Of a stretch of 64,000 nt of DNA, positions 35,554 through 43,830 are shown piece after piece. The first letter of the stretch is position 1; each line of letters starts with the position of its first letter. Source of the DNA: Winogradskyella sp. MH6 (GTDB taxonomy: Bacteria > Bacteroidota > Bacteroidia > Flavobacteriales > Flavobacteriaceae); contig NZ_CP094494.1 in the NCBI RefSeq assembly GCF_022810765.1, positions 2,914,001 through 2,978,000 of the forward strand, in the 5' to 3' direction. The translations under genes were made by a program, and so were the position numbers. Below the pieces are notes generated by a model that saw nothing but the letters and a program-made list of their open reading frames with translations, did not search any database and had not been told where the DNA came from.

Positions 35554-36003
35554 CTAGTTATTATCTTTAGGATCTGGAATTAAAGAAGTAATTATAACAG
35601 AATTACTTATTGTATTTCCGTTTTCATCTACTGCTTTTACTTCTGTACAGTTCCATTTATTTATAGTTGTGTTAGCTGGTCTAGATATTTTCAAATAAAA
35701 CTCAAAAGATTCATTTGGTTTCAATATGTGTTCAGAAAACTGTGATTTTGAAGCTTTATTGAGATTCTTTTGAATAAGTTCAACTTGGTTTTCTTCTTTG
35801 AGATTTTGACACTTAGTATTTTTAGAATCTACAAAAAACCTCGTTGATTTTTTTGAAGAGTTTGTTATCTCTAATAAATAAGAGTGCTCTTTTTCATAAT
35901 TAGGTTTATCTGAACCCTCCTTTATTTTTAAAACTAAAGGTGATTGTCCGTAAATAGCTATTGATACAAACAGACATAAGATAACTGTGGTTAATAGTTT
36001 CAT
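35554..36003 (-). CDS. Small exported protein, first gene of the adhesin operon
   Basis: A 149-residue protein with signal peptide (MKLLTTVILCLFVSIAIYGQ) and a mature part of beta-sandwich character (HSYLLEITNSSKKSTRFFVDSKNTKCQNL, FSEHILKPNESFEFYLKISRPANTTINKWNCTEVKAV) with two cysteines that could pair. The pattern of strand, polar loop and LKPNESFEFYLKI resembles fibronectin- or Ig-like folds but I recognise no family. It lies 36 bp before the adhesin start on the same strand, with no terminator between them, so it is probably co-transcribed and may be a periplasmic or surface accessory of the adhesin. That role is inferred only from position. Confidence 0.65.
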   Translation of the reverse strand: MKLLTTVILCLFVSIAIYGQSPLVLKIKEGSDKPNYEKEHSYLLEITNSSKKSTRFFVDSKNTKCQNLKEENQVELIQKNLNKASKSQFSEHILKPNESFEFYLKISRPANTTINKWNCTEVKAVDENGNTISNSVIITSLIPDPKDNN

Positions 36004-36313
36004 ATCTAAATTTTTTAATTCAATTTTATTTCTCGCCTAGCGATATACTTTTTGTCAAAACTTAAAAACAACAAAATATAGACACATTAGTGACTACATA
36101 TTTCATTAGTATTTATAGAGGGAAGTTTTACTAATGTAAATGAAATCTTGAATGGATTAATATTTTTGATTTGGGGTCATTTACATTAATTTTACAAAAG
36201 CAAAAGAACTTATATCTAATATTTTATACAAACATTAGAGTTAAAGCGCCAAAATAGTCGTTAAAACGGAAATATGCAACATTTTATCGAAAAAAAATGC
36301 TTTTAATCGAAAT
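36004..36313. other. 310-bp divergent intergenic region
   Basis: This AT-rich stretch must hold the promoters of the adhesin operon (minus) and the polyphosphate operon (plus). A -7-like TATTTTTG at 36161-36168 (plus) lacks a matching -33 box. Near the plus-strand start, ATCG motifs occur at 36286 and 36306 (20-bp spacing, within TTTTATCGAAA and TTTTAATCGAAA) with GTCG at 36257. I see no ORF or RNA gene. Confidence 0.5.
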
Positions 36314-36805
36314 ATGATGAAATCAATTACACTCGTAAGACATGGAAAATCCTCATGGGAATTTGATGTTTCAGACTTCTTAAGACCTTTAAAAAATAGA
36401 GGGGTATATGATGTTAAATTAGTTGCTAATCAGTATGTTAGCTTAGGTTTATTACCCAATGTTATATACTCAAGTCCAGCAGTTAGGGCCTTCTCAACAT
36501 GTAAGATATTTTTAGGGGCATTTAACTTGTCAGAAGATTCTGTTACAATTAAAGATGATTTATACGATTTTGGAGGTGAAAGTGTCATAAACTTTATTAA
36601 AAGATTACCCAATGATTACAATTCGGTTATGTTATTTGGTCACAACCATGCTTTTACGTCAATTGCTAATATATTTGGTGATAAGTTTATAGATAATCTT
36701 CCAACAAGTGGACTAATTAAGATTAATTTTGATATTTCTGATTGGAAAGATTTAAAACAAGGAACTACAGAATTATTAATAATTCCTAAGGAATTAAGAG
36801 CATGA
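36314..36805 (+). CDS. SixA-like histidine phosphatase family protein
   Basis: A 163-residue protein of the histidine phosphatase superfamily (RHG motif). The catalytic LVRHGKSSWEF lies at about residues 8-18 and the second histidine in LFGHNHAFTSI near residue 110; DFLRPLKNRGVYDV, YSSPAVRAFSTC and DNLPTSGLIKINF are typical of SixA, a phosphohistidine phosphatase acting on phosphotransfer proteins. Start ATG 36314 or the adjacent ATG at 36317. Its stop overlaps the ppk1 start by 4 bp (ATGA), so the two are translationally coupled. Being in a polyphosphate operon suggests a link with phosphate or polyphosphate metabolism, but the substrate is not known. Confidence 0.88.
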   Translation: MMKSITLVRHGKSSWEFDVSDFLRPLKNRGVYDVKLVANQYVSLGLLPNVIYSSPAVRAFSTCKIFLGAFNLSEDSVTIKDDLYDFGGESVINFIKRLPNDYNSVMLFGHNHAFTSIANIFGDKFIDNLPTSGLIKINFDISDWKDLKQGTTELLIIPKELRA

Positions 36806-38856
36806 CAAAACATAAGAACACTTATATAAATAGAGAGTTAAGTTGGTTACAATTTAATGCACGTGTATTACAGGAAGCTGCTGATGAAACAGTACCATTA
36901 ATCGAAAGATTACGGTTTTTAGGTATTTTTTCTAATAATTTAGATGAGTTTTTTAAAGTAAGATATGCCACTGTTAAGCGAATTTATGATGCAGGCAAAG
37001 GTGGTAAGAGTGAGCTTGGTGGTATTAAAGCTGGTGAGTTATTAGAGGAAATTACAGAAGTAGTTATTGATCAACAAAGAGAAAGTGTTGAAATTTTAAA
37101 TAAAATAGAACAAGAACTTGAAAGTGAAAATATTTTCATTATTAATGAAACTGAAATTGAAGCCGATCATCATGAATTTATAAAAAACTATTTCTATCAA
37201 GAAATTAGCCCTGCATTGGTTGTAATAATATTGGATGAAGATATAGCTCTTCCAGAACTAAAGGATAGTGCAGGTTATTTAACCATTACGATGTCTAATT
37301 CAGGAGGAAAAGATCAATATGCGCTTATTGAGATTTCTAAAAGTATGGAGCGTTTTATTGTTTTGCCAAATAGAGGAGAAGCAAACTATATTATAATGGT
37401 AGATGATGTTATTAGATATTGTTTAGATGAAATCTTCAATATTTTTAAATACGATTCTATCTCGTCTCATATGATAAAAATAACCCGAGACGGAGAATTA
37501 GATTTTGATAGTGATTTAAGTAAAAGTTTTGTAGATAAATTATCTCGAAGTGTAAAAGACAGACAAAGTGGCGATCCTGTAAGGTTTGTTCACGATAAAA
37601 ATATAGAACCAGATACATTAAATTTCTTATTAGAGCGAATGGAGATAGACTCTAAGGATAGTATTATTCCAGGTGGTCGTTATCATAACCGTAGAGATTA
37701 TATGGATTTTCCTAGCTTAGGGAGAACAGATTTGCTTTATGACAGAATTAAACCATTACCTGTTAAGGGGTTGAGTTTACAAGAAAGCATTTTCACTACA
37801 GTAGCAAAAAAGGATTATTTAGTTTACACGCCATATCATACATTTTCTTATGTTGTTAAATTTTTGCGAGAAGCAGCATTAGATCCTAAAGTAAGAGCTA
37901 TAAAGATTACTATTTATAGGTTAGCTCAGATTTCTCATGTGGCAAGTTCACTTATAAATGCAGCCAAAAACGGTAAATATGTAACGGTTTCTATAGAGCT
38001 GAGAGCACGTTTTGATGAAGAGGCTAATATTAATTATGCAGAGCAGATGCAAGATGCTGGTGTTAATATGTTGTTTGGAGTGCCAGGATTAAAGGTGCAT
38101 AGTAAAATGTGTGTTATAGAGCGAGAAGAAGACCATAAACTAAAGCGTTATGGATTTATAAGTACAGGTAATTTTAATGAATCAACGGCAAAGTTCTACA
38201 CAGATTTTACGCTGCTTACATCTAACCCAAAGATTCTTAAAGACATTAATAAAGTATTTAATTTTTTAGAGGTCAACTATATTGTTAATAGATACAAGCA
38301 TATAATAGCTTCACCGCACTATACCAAAACCAAATTGTTTTCTCTTATTGATAAAGAGATTGAAAATGCCAAAAACGGTAAAACTGCTTACATAAAGCTA
38401 AAGATGAATAGTATAAGCAGCTATAAAATGGTCGATAAACTCTATGAAGCAAGTAGAGCAGGTGTTAAAATACAGATGATTGTTAGAGGTTTGTGTTGTT
38501 TAGTACCTGGAGTTGAAGGTATGAGTGAAAATATTGAAATTATCAGTATAGTTGATAAGTTTTTAGAACATACGCGTCTATATGTATTTTCTAATAATGA
38601 CGATCCATTGGTATATATTTCTTCAGCAGATTGGATGACCAGAAATATAGAGCATAGAGTAGAGGTGAGTTGTCCAATTTACGATGAAGATTTAAAGCAA
38701 GAACTACAAGATTTATTTGAGATATGCTGGAACGACAATGTAAAAGCTCGTCATATCAATGAAACACAAGATAATACGTATCGAAGAAATGATAAGCCAA
38801 AAGTTAGAGCTCAGTTCGATACATATAATTATTACTTAAAAAAGTTAGAAGGATAA
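36802..38856 (+). CDS. ppk1: Polyphosphate kinase 1
   Basis: A 684-residue PPK1, which reversibly transfers the gamma-phosphate of ATP to inorganic polyphosphate. N-terminal domain starts NRELSWLQFNARVLQEA, followed by LRFLGIFSNNLDEFFKVRYA; the catalytic C-terminal PLD-like domains have KVHSKMCVI, with the histidine expected to be phosphorylated, and SSADWMTRNIEHRVEV; the LPVKGLSLQESIFTTVAKKDYLVYTPYHTF stretch is also typical. Length is normal. It overlaps the SixA-like gene by 4 bp and is followed 1 bp later by ppx, so synthesis and breakdown enzymes are co-expressed. Confidence 0.96.
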   Translation: MTKHKNTYINRELSWLQFNARVLQEAADETVPLIERLRFLGIFSNNLDEFFKVRYATVKRIYDAGKGGKSELGGIKAGELLEEITEVVIDQQRESVEILNKIEQELESENIFIINETEIEADHHEFIKNYFYQEISPALVVIILDEDIALPELKDSAGYLTITMSNSGGKDQYALIEISKSMERFIVLPNRGEANYIIMVDDVIRYCLDEIFNIFKYDSISSHMIKITRDGELDFDSDLSKSFVDKLSRSVKDRQSGDPVRFVHDKNIEPDTLNFLLERMEIDSKDSIIPGGRYHNRRDYMDFPSLGRTDLLYDRIKPLPVKGLSLQESIFTTVAKKDYLVYTPYHTFSYVVKFLREAALDPKVRAIKITIYRLAQISHVASSLINAAKNGKYVTVSIELRARFDEEANINYAEQMQDAGVNMLFGVPGLKVHSKMCVIEREEDHKLKRYGFISTGNFNESTAKFYTDFTLLTSNPKILKDINKVFNFLEVNYIVNRYKHIIASPHYTKTKLFSLIDKEIENAKNGKTAYIKLKMNSISSYKMVDKLYEASRAGVKIQMIVRGLCCLVPGVEGMSENIEIISIVDKFLEHTRLYVFSNNDDPLVYISSADWMTRNIEHRVEVSCPIYDEDLKQELQDLFEICWNDNVKARHINETQDNTYRRNDKPKVRAQFDTYNYYLKKLEG

Positions 38857-38857
38857 T

Positions 38858-39766
38858 ATGCTGAAGATTCAAAAATATGCCGCCATAGATATTGGTTCTA
38901 ATGCGGTAAGATTATTAATTTCAAACATTATAGAACAAAAGGGTAAACCAACTGTATTTAAGAAAAATTCATTAGTACGTGTTCCTATAAGACTAGGTGC
39001 AGATGTATTTATTAATGGTGAAGTTTCTGAATACAACCAAGAACGCATGATAGATACCATGGTAGCATTTAGCCTACTTATGAAATCCCATGGAGTAGTT
39101 CGTTACAAAGCATGTGCGACATCTGCTATGCGAGAGGCTAATAATAGTGAGGCTCTCACCAAGAAGATTATTGACAGTTGCGGAATCAGTATAGATATTA
39201 TTGATGGTGAAGAAGAGGCAGCCATCATTGCTGCTACTGATTTAAGCACATATATTGATGAAAACAAGACTTATCTTTATGTAGATGTAGGTGGTGGTAG
39301 TACAGAGTTCTCAATTATCCATAACGGTAATAAGGTAAAATCTAAATCTTTTAAAGTAGGAACTGTTAGACTTCTAAATGATATTGTTACCAGAGAAACA
39401 TGGAGTGAGCTAGAGCAATGGATTAAGGAAAGTACTTCACCTTATGAAAAAATAGATTTAATTGGTTCTGGTGGTAACATTAATAAAATATTTAAAATTT
39501 CAGGAAAGCAACTTGGCAAACCTTTAACCTATTTCTATTTAAGCAATTATTACCAAACCTTGCAGCAATACTCATACGAAGAACGTATTACCGAACTCAA
39601 TTTAAATCAAGATAGGGCGGATGTTATTATTCCGGCAACAAGAATCTACTTATCTGCTATGAAATGGAGTGGAGCTAAGGATATTTATGTTCCAAAAATT
39701 GGACTGTCAGATGGTATTATAAAAAGTGTTTATTTTGAAACAGTGTCTAGTGTTTCTGTAGAATAA
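38858..39766 (+). CDS. ppx: Exopolyphosphatase / GppA family phosphatase
   Basis: A 302-residue Ppx/GppA phosphatase with the ASKHA fold. N-terminal AAIDIGSNAVRLLI binds phosphate; YVDVGGGSTEFSII near residues 140-153 is the second nucleotide loop; KACATSAMREANN and DIIDGEEEAAI are family motifs. It releases phosphate from polyphosphate ends, or acts on pppGpp. The C-terminal extension seen in long Ppx proteins is absent, so it is a short type. The start is one base after the ppk1 stop, which strengthens the functional link. Which of the two substrates dominates cannot be told from sequence. Confidence 0.92.
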   Translation: MLKIQKYAAIDIGSNAVRLLISNIIEQKGKPTVFKKNSLVRVPIRLGADVFINGEVSEYNQERMIDTMVAFSLLMKSHGVVRYKACATSAMREANNSEALTKKIIDSCGISIDIIDGEEEAAIIAATDLSTYIDENKTYLYVDVGGGSTEFSIIHNGNKVKSKSFKVGTVRLLNDIVTRETWSELEQWIKESTSPYEKIDLIGSGGNINKIFKISGKQLGKPLTYFYLSNYYQTLQQYSYEERITELNLNQDRADVIIPATRIYLSAMKWSGAKDIYVPKIGLSDGIIKSVYFETVSSVSVE

Positions 39767-39869
39767 ATTAAGTTGAAATTTACCGTTTAACCACTTTTTT
39801 ACTACTAAAATCTATACATTTATTCCTGTATTAGAATTTAAATTATATTCGCTGTCTCAAATTAATATT

Positions 39870-40403
39870 ATGAAAAAATTTTTACTTGCCTCTTTATTGA
39901 TATGCTTTACAACGATTTGCATGGCTCAAGAAGTTCGTTATGGAGTAAGAGGTGCACTTAATGTATCTAATCTAGATTTTGATCCAGATGCAAATTTTGA
40001 CAATCAACATAGAAATGGTTTTGCATTTGCTGGATTTGTTGATTACGGTTTTTCTGAAGATTTGTCTTTACATACAGAATTACAATGGTCTGCAGAAGGC
40101 GGTAAGGATGAAGGTCTTAGAGCAGATTACATACAAATGCCAATTTTATTAAAATTATCAACTTCAGATAGATTGTCTTTTATGGCAGGACCTCAGGTAG
40201 CATTAAAAACATGGAAAAATAATGATGGCTTTTCAACATTTGCATTTTCTGGTGTTGTTGGTGCAGAATATATGATAACTGATGAGTTGTTTGTTGATGC
40301 AAGATTTTCTTACGGATTAACAAACATCTTAGATGAAGATGACATACCAAATCTAGAAGCTAAAAACCACGTAATGCAATTTGGTTTTGGAATAAAGATT
40401 TAA
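39870..40403 (+). CDS. Outer-membrane beta-barrel protein, PorT/OmpW-like
   Basis: A 177-residue exported protein (signal peptide MKKFLLASLLICFTTICMAQ) with the pattern of an eight-stranded beta-barrel: EVRYGVRGALNVSNLDF, GFAFAGFVDYGFSEDLSLHTELQWSAEGG, ADYIQMPILLKLSTSDRLSFMAGPQVA, ELFVDARFSYGLTNI and a terminal NHVMQFGFGIKI strand. This matches small outer-membrane beta-barrel (PorT family) proteins common in Bacteroidota. It is 103 bp after ppx, possibly separately transcribed (TACCGTTTAA motif at 39781), and ends before a strong bidirectional terminator. Function unknown. Confidence 0.85.
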   Translation: MKKFLLASLLICFTTICMAQEVRYGVRGALNVSNLDFDPDANFDNQHRNGFAFAGFVDYGFSEDLSLHTELQWSAEGGKDEGLRADYIQMPILLKLSTSDRLSFMAGPQVALKTWKNNDGFSTFAFSGVVGAEYMITDELFVDARFSYGLTNILDEDDIPNLEAKNHVMQFGFGIKI

Positions 40404-40424
40404 GAAAAATCAACTTTTAATTAT

Positions 40425-40458
40425 AAAAAAAGCTTCAATATTACTTGAAGCTTTTTTT
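40425..40458. terminator. Bidirectional rho-independent terminator
   Basis: A 14-bp perfect inverted repeat (40425-40438 with 40445-40458) with a core AGCTTCAA/TTGAAGCT, 6-base loop and A/T runs on both sides. It separates the beta-barrel gene (plus) from miaE (minus). Confidence 0.92.
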
Positions 40459-40459
40459 A

Positions 40460-41041
40460 TTATCCATGTACAGTTTCCTTTTTGCCTAAATCTTTCATGA
40501 TGTCTGCCTCATATTCAAGAAGTTGTTGCCATTTTTGGTCTACTTCTTTTCTGTCTCCATATTGCCTTGCAAAATTTAAAAACATAGTGTAGTGGTTGGC
40601 TTCGCTAATCATTAATTTTCTGTAGAATTTAGCCAATTTTTTGTCTTCCAATTCTTCGGAGAGTAATCTAAAACGTTCGCAGCTACGTGCTTCGATTAGT
40701 GCTGCATAAAGTAATCTGTGAGTCAATTGTGTAGTTCTGCTTCCACCTTTTGGGAAAAACTTTAAAAGGGCAAGTACATAATCATCTTTGCGATCTCTGC
40801 CAAGCGTCCAGCCACGTTCTAAAATAAGGTCGTGTACCATTTTAAAGTGACTCATTTCTTCTTCAACTAAATCAATCATTTCTTGTACAAGTTCTGTGTA
40901 TTCTGGGAAACCAACAATCAAAGAAATGGCAGTACTCGCTGCCTTTTGCTCACAGTAAGCATGATCGGTAAGTATTTCTTCAATATTCTTTTCTACAATG
41001 TTTACCCACCTTGGGTCTGTTGGAAGTTTGAGACCTAACAT
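40460..41041 (-). CDS. miaE: tRNA-(ms2io6A)-hydroxylase MiaE
   Basis: A 193-residue ferritin-like diiron oxygenase that hydroxylates the isopentenyl group of ms2i6A37 in tRNA. Visible iron-ligand regions: AYCEQKAASTAISLI, LVEEEMSHFKMVHDLI, LIEARSCERFRLLSEEL and ISEANHYTMFLNFA, each giving the E/ExxH pattern of a four-helix bundle. N-terminus LGLKLPTDPRWV is as in the family. It lies 4 bp after a lipoprotein gene and in a run with dnaX. The modification requires prior MiaA and MiaB activity, encoded elsewhere. Confidence 0.94.
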   Translation of the reverse strand: MLGLKLPTDPRWVNIVEKNIEEILTDHAYCEQKAASTAISLIVGFPEYTELVQEMIDLVEEEMSHFKMVHDLILERGWTLGRDRKDDYVLALLKFFPKGGSRTTQLTHRLLYAALIEARSCERFRLLSEELEDKKLAKFYRKLMISEANHYTMFLNFARQYGDRKEVDQKWQQLLEYEADIMKDLGKKETVHG

Positions 41042-41045
41042 AGTT

Positions 41046-41630
41046 TTAATGTTTTTTGGTTTGAATGAAATTTGCTTTTCCTTTATCGTTGATCAGTATT
41101 TTATGATGAGATACCTTATCTGTTTCAGGTATAGCATACATAACATCTATAGCCACTGTATTGGTATAGCTTGGGTCGTCATCTAATTGTATAGCATTTA
41201 AAATAGCAAGTTTGTCAAAGTTATAAAGCTCTGAGCCTTTTAATAAATTAGGGTTAAAGTTAAATGCTGTATTCGCTTTTTGTTTATCAAAGCTTTTGTT
41301 GTAGATAACCTTGTTGTCCTTTTCAACTAAAATATCGAACTTAAAATTACGATAATACGTTTGATAATTAATGGTGTCTTTTATTTTAGTGAATAGCACA
41401 CTGTTGTCCATATCAGTGTAGGTCTTTATCTTTACTCTAAAGCCATTGTTTAGTGTAGTGTCAACTTGGCGTTCTGTATAGCTTTCAGGTTTATAAACAT
41501 CTATTTGTACAGATACGGTTTTGTTAAATTCTTCAATATCTTTTGCTAAAGCTTGATTTTTGGTAATGCGACCTTCACAACTTGTAAAACCAAGAACTAT
41601 AATTAAGAGTAAACCAAGTATATTTCTCAT
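41046..41630 (-). CDS. Lipoprotein of unknown function, possibly DUF4738-like
   Basis: A 194-residue lipoprotein with the lipobox LGFTSC followed by EGRITKNQ. The mature part is a beta-rich sequence: TYTDMDNSVLFTKIKDTINYQTYYRNFKFDILVEKDNKVIYNKSFDKQ, then a C-terminal strand around HHKILINDKGKANFIQT. From memory this resembles the DUF4738 family of Bacteroidota lipoproteins, but I cannot verify it. It sits 4 bp after dnaX and 4 bp before miaE on the same strand, so it is probably co-transcribed with both, although no functional link is evident. Confidence 0.6.
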   Translation of the reverse strand: MRNILGLLLIIVLGFTSCEGRITKNQALAKDIEEFNKTVSVQIDVYKPESYTERQVDTTLNNGFRVKIKTYTDMDNSVLFTKIKDTINYQTYYRNFKFDILVEKDNKVIYNKSFDKQKANTAFNFNPNLLKGSELYNFDKLAILNAIQLDDDPSYTNTVAIDVMYAIPETDKVSHHKILINDKGKANFIQTKKH

Positions 41631-41634
41631 ATGC

Positions 41635-43359
41635 TTATATATCTAATCCGAAAGTTTTCTTCAGTAATTCTATATTAGGATTCTTTTCTTTTAGCTTTTC
41701 ATACTTTTCTCTCGGTGTAAAAGCGTATTTTTTTGCAACTTCTTCATTCACGGTAATCTCTAAATGAAGGTCATAATTTTTTAAGGCTTTACGCAAATAG
41801 GCAAGAAGCGGAAATTGAGCACGCTCTAGCTCAATCTTGTTGGTATTGTTCGAATAGGTAAGATGAATGGCAGTGTCCTTTAGTTTTGGCTTATCCATCT
41901 GTAATATAGAAGCTAATATCTTTTCACCTTTTTTAGATACTGAAACTGTATATTCATTCCAAGCTTTTGTTAATGCTTCTTGAGAAACAGGCTCTTTTGG
42001 TAAATCTTCTTCATCAATAACAACATCTAATTGTCGTATTTGATGTTCCTTTTTTTCTCTAATGCTTTTTAAAGATAACCCAGAAGTTGATTTTTTGGCT
42101 GTATCAATTGAAATTTTTGGAATTGTAACAGGCTCAGAAACTGTAGCAACTGGCTGTTGCTTTTCTTCCTTTTTCTCAATTTTTGGTTGCTGAACAGCAG
42201 GTCTTGCTTCTTCTTTTGTTTTATTAACAGGAATTGGAGTAATACCCTTTGCCTGAAAATACGATGGAGGAATTATGAAATGTCCATCATTTTTTTTTTC
42301 TCCATCAAAAGTGATAGAGGCTAATTGCATAAGTGTTAACTCAACAAGTAATCTTTGATTTTTACTTGTTTTGTACTTTAAATCGCAATCATTGGCAAGC
42401 TCAATGCCCTTGAGCAGGAAGGTGTTTGAGGTTTTTCTAGACTGCTCAACATACTTCTGTTTGGTTTCTTCACCAACTTCTAATAAATCTATAGTGGCTT
42501 GATTTTTACAAACCATTAAATCTCTGAAATGTGAAGCCAAACCAGCAATGTAATGATGACCATCAAAACCTTTGGATAATATAGTGTTAAACTGAACCAA
42601 TAAATCCGGAATCTTATTTTCTAAGATTAAATCAGTGCTTTCAAAATATGTTTCGTAATCTAAAACATTAAGATTTTCGGTTACGGCGTGTCTGGTTAAA
42701 TTTTTACCGGAAAAACTTACAACCCTATCAAAAATAGATAAAGCATCTCGCATGGCGCCATCAGCTTTTTGGGCAATAATGTGTAACGCATCATCTTCAG
42801 CTTTTATGCCTTGTTCTTCTGCTATGTACTTTAAGTATTCTTTAGCGTCAGTTACGGTAATACGCTTAAAGTCAAATATTTGACAACGTGATAAAATCGT
42901 TGGAATAATTTTGTGCTTTTCGGTAGTTGCCAATATAAAAATGCAATGCTTTGGTGGCTCTTCTAATGTTTTAAGAAAGGCATTAAATGCAGCCTGAGAA
43001 AGCATGTGTACCTCATCTATAATATAGACTTTATATTTACCCACCTGAGGTGGAATTCTAACCTGATCGGTTAAATTTCTAATATCGTCTACAGAGTTAT
43101 TAGAAGCCGCATCAAGCTCAAAAATATTGAAAGCAAAGTCTTCATCTTCGCTAGTGTTACCATCACTATTAATCATTTTTGCGAGGATACGTGCACATGT
43201 AGTTTTACCGACACCACGTGGACCAGTAAACAAAAGTGCTTGAGCTAAATGATTATTTTCAATAGCATTAAGAAGTGTATTTGTAATAGCTTGTTGCCCT
43301 ACAACATCCTTAAAGGTTTGTGGTCTATACTTACGTGCCGATACTACAAAATGCTCCAT
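41635..43359 (-). CDS. dnaX: DNA polymerase III subunit gamma/tau
   Basis: A 574-residue clamp-loader subunit that loads the sliding clamp at the replication fork. Start ATG 43359 (MEHFVVSARKYRPQTFKDVVGQ); the frame extends to 43380 but the family begins here. Walker A GPRGVGKTT, Walker B/DEAH-like YIIDEVHMLS, sensor 1 ILATTEKHKIIPTILSRCQIFDF and the lid are present, and a Pro/Lys/Glu-rich linker (about 375-420) precedes the tau C-terminal region. Between GPRGVGKTTCARILAK and FELDAASNN the usual four-cysteine zinc module is missing. A TAAATTTG at 43378-43385 on the minus strand (reading leftward) could be its -7 box. Confidence 0.95.
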   Translation of the reverse strand: MEHFVVSARKYRPQTFKDVVGQQAITNTLLNAIENNHLAQALLFTGPRGVGKTTCARILAKMINSDGNTSEDEDFAFNIFELDAASNNSVDDIRNLTDQVRIPPQVGKYKVYIIDEVHMLSQAAFNAFLKTLEEPPKHCIFILATTEKHKIIPTILSRCQIFDFKRITVTDAKEYLKYIAEEQGIKAEDDALHIIAQKADGAMRDALSIFDRVVSFSGKNLTRHAVTENLNVLDYETYFESTDLILENKIPDLLVQFNTILSKGFDGHHYIAGLASHFRDLMVCKNQATIDLLEVGEETKQKYVEQSRKTSNTFLLKGIELANDCDLKYKTSKNQRLLVELTLMQLASITFDGEKKNDGHFIIPPSYFQAKGITPIPVNKTKEEARPAVQQPKIEKKEEKQQPVATVSEPVTIPKISIDTAKKSTSGLSLKSIREKKEHQIRQLDVVIDEEDLPKEPVSQEALTKAWNEYTVSVSKKGEKILASILQMDKPKLKDTAIHLTYSNNTNKIELERAQFPLLAYLRKALKNYDLHLEITVNEEVAKKYAFTPREKYEKLKEKNPNIELLKKTFGLDI

Positions 43360-43377
43360 TGAAAAGTAACTGAAACA

Positions 43378-43385
43378 CAAATTTA
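43378..43385 (-). promoter_or_regulatory. Candidate -7 element of dnaX
   Basis: TAAATTTG on the minus strand matches TAnnTTTG and would place the transcript start about 10-15 bases before the dnaX ATG. No TTTG is found at the expected -33 distance, so confidence is low. Confidence 0.3.
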
Positions 43386-43449
43386 AGAATAACCTCTAAA
43401 TAGACATTTCTATAGGTTAAAATTTAATAGGAGTTATTAACAATTTATG

Positions 43450-43457
43450 TAATTTTG
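43450..43457 (+). promoter_or_regulatory. -7 element of rnpB
   Basis: TAATTTTG matches the TAnnTTTG consensus and lies 6-7 bases before the 5' end of the RNase P RNA predicted from its P1 helix. The -33 region is not a good match. Confidence 0.5.
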
Positions 43458-43461
43458 ACAG

Positions 43462-43774
43462 CTAGTAAATCGCCTTATCGATTCTAATTTAATTAGGGTA
43501 GGAAAGTCCGAACACCATAGTGCAAGCATAGTGGTTAACAGCCACCAGCCGAGAGGTTAGGAAAAGTGCAACAGAAAGGATGTACAGGTAATGCTGTAGT
43601 GAAATCAGGTAAACTCTATGTGGTGCAATGTCATGTATACCAACGTTTGAGGGCTGCACGTTCAATGTTGGAGGGTAGGCAGCTAAAGTTTGCTGGTAAC
43701 AGTAAGCGTAGATAAATGATAAGGGTCGAGACGATTACTGTCTCGATACAGAATTCGGCTTATAGGTTTGCTTA
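43462..43774 (+). ncRNA. rnpB: RNase P RNA (class A), catalytic RNA of tRNA 5' processing
   Basis: Conserved elements of bacterial RNase P RNA appear in order: GGAAAGTCCG at 43501-43510 (P4 5' strand region), ACAGAAA at 43571-43577, GATAAATGAT near 43710, and ACAGAATTCGGCTTAT near 43748-43763 (P4 3' strand). P1 can form between AGTAAATC (43464-43471) and GGTTTGCT (43765-43772) with two wobble pairs, which sets the ends to within a few bases. It lies divergent from dnaX, has its own -7 element, and a terminator follows at 43783. Confidence 0.95.
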
Positions 43775-43782
43775 ACTATAAA

Positions 43783-43816
43783 AAACCCTTTATTAAAATA
43801 GTAAAGGGTTTCTTTT
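43783..43816 (+). terminator. Terminator after rnpB, also usable by the opposite gene
   Basis: A perfect 10-bp stem AAACCCTTTA/TAAAGGGTTT (43783-43792 and 43802-43811) followed by a T-rich run. It lies between rnpB (plus) and the minus-strand gene ending at 43831, and has A's on its other side, so it may act in both directions. Confidence 0.85.
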
Positions 43817-43830
43817 TGTATTTGAGATTT

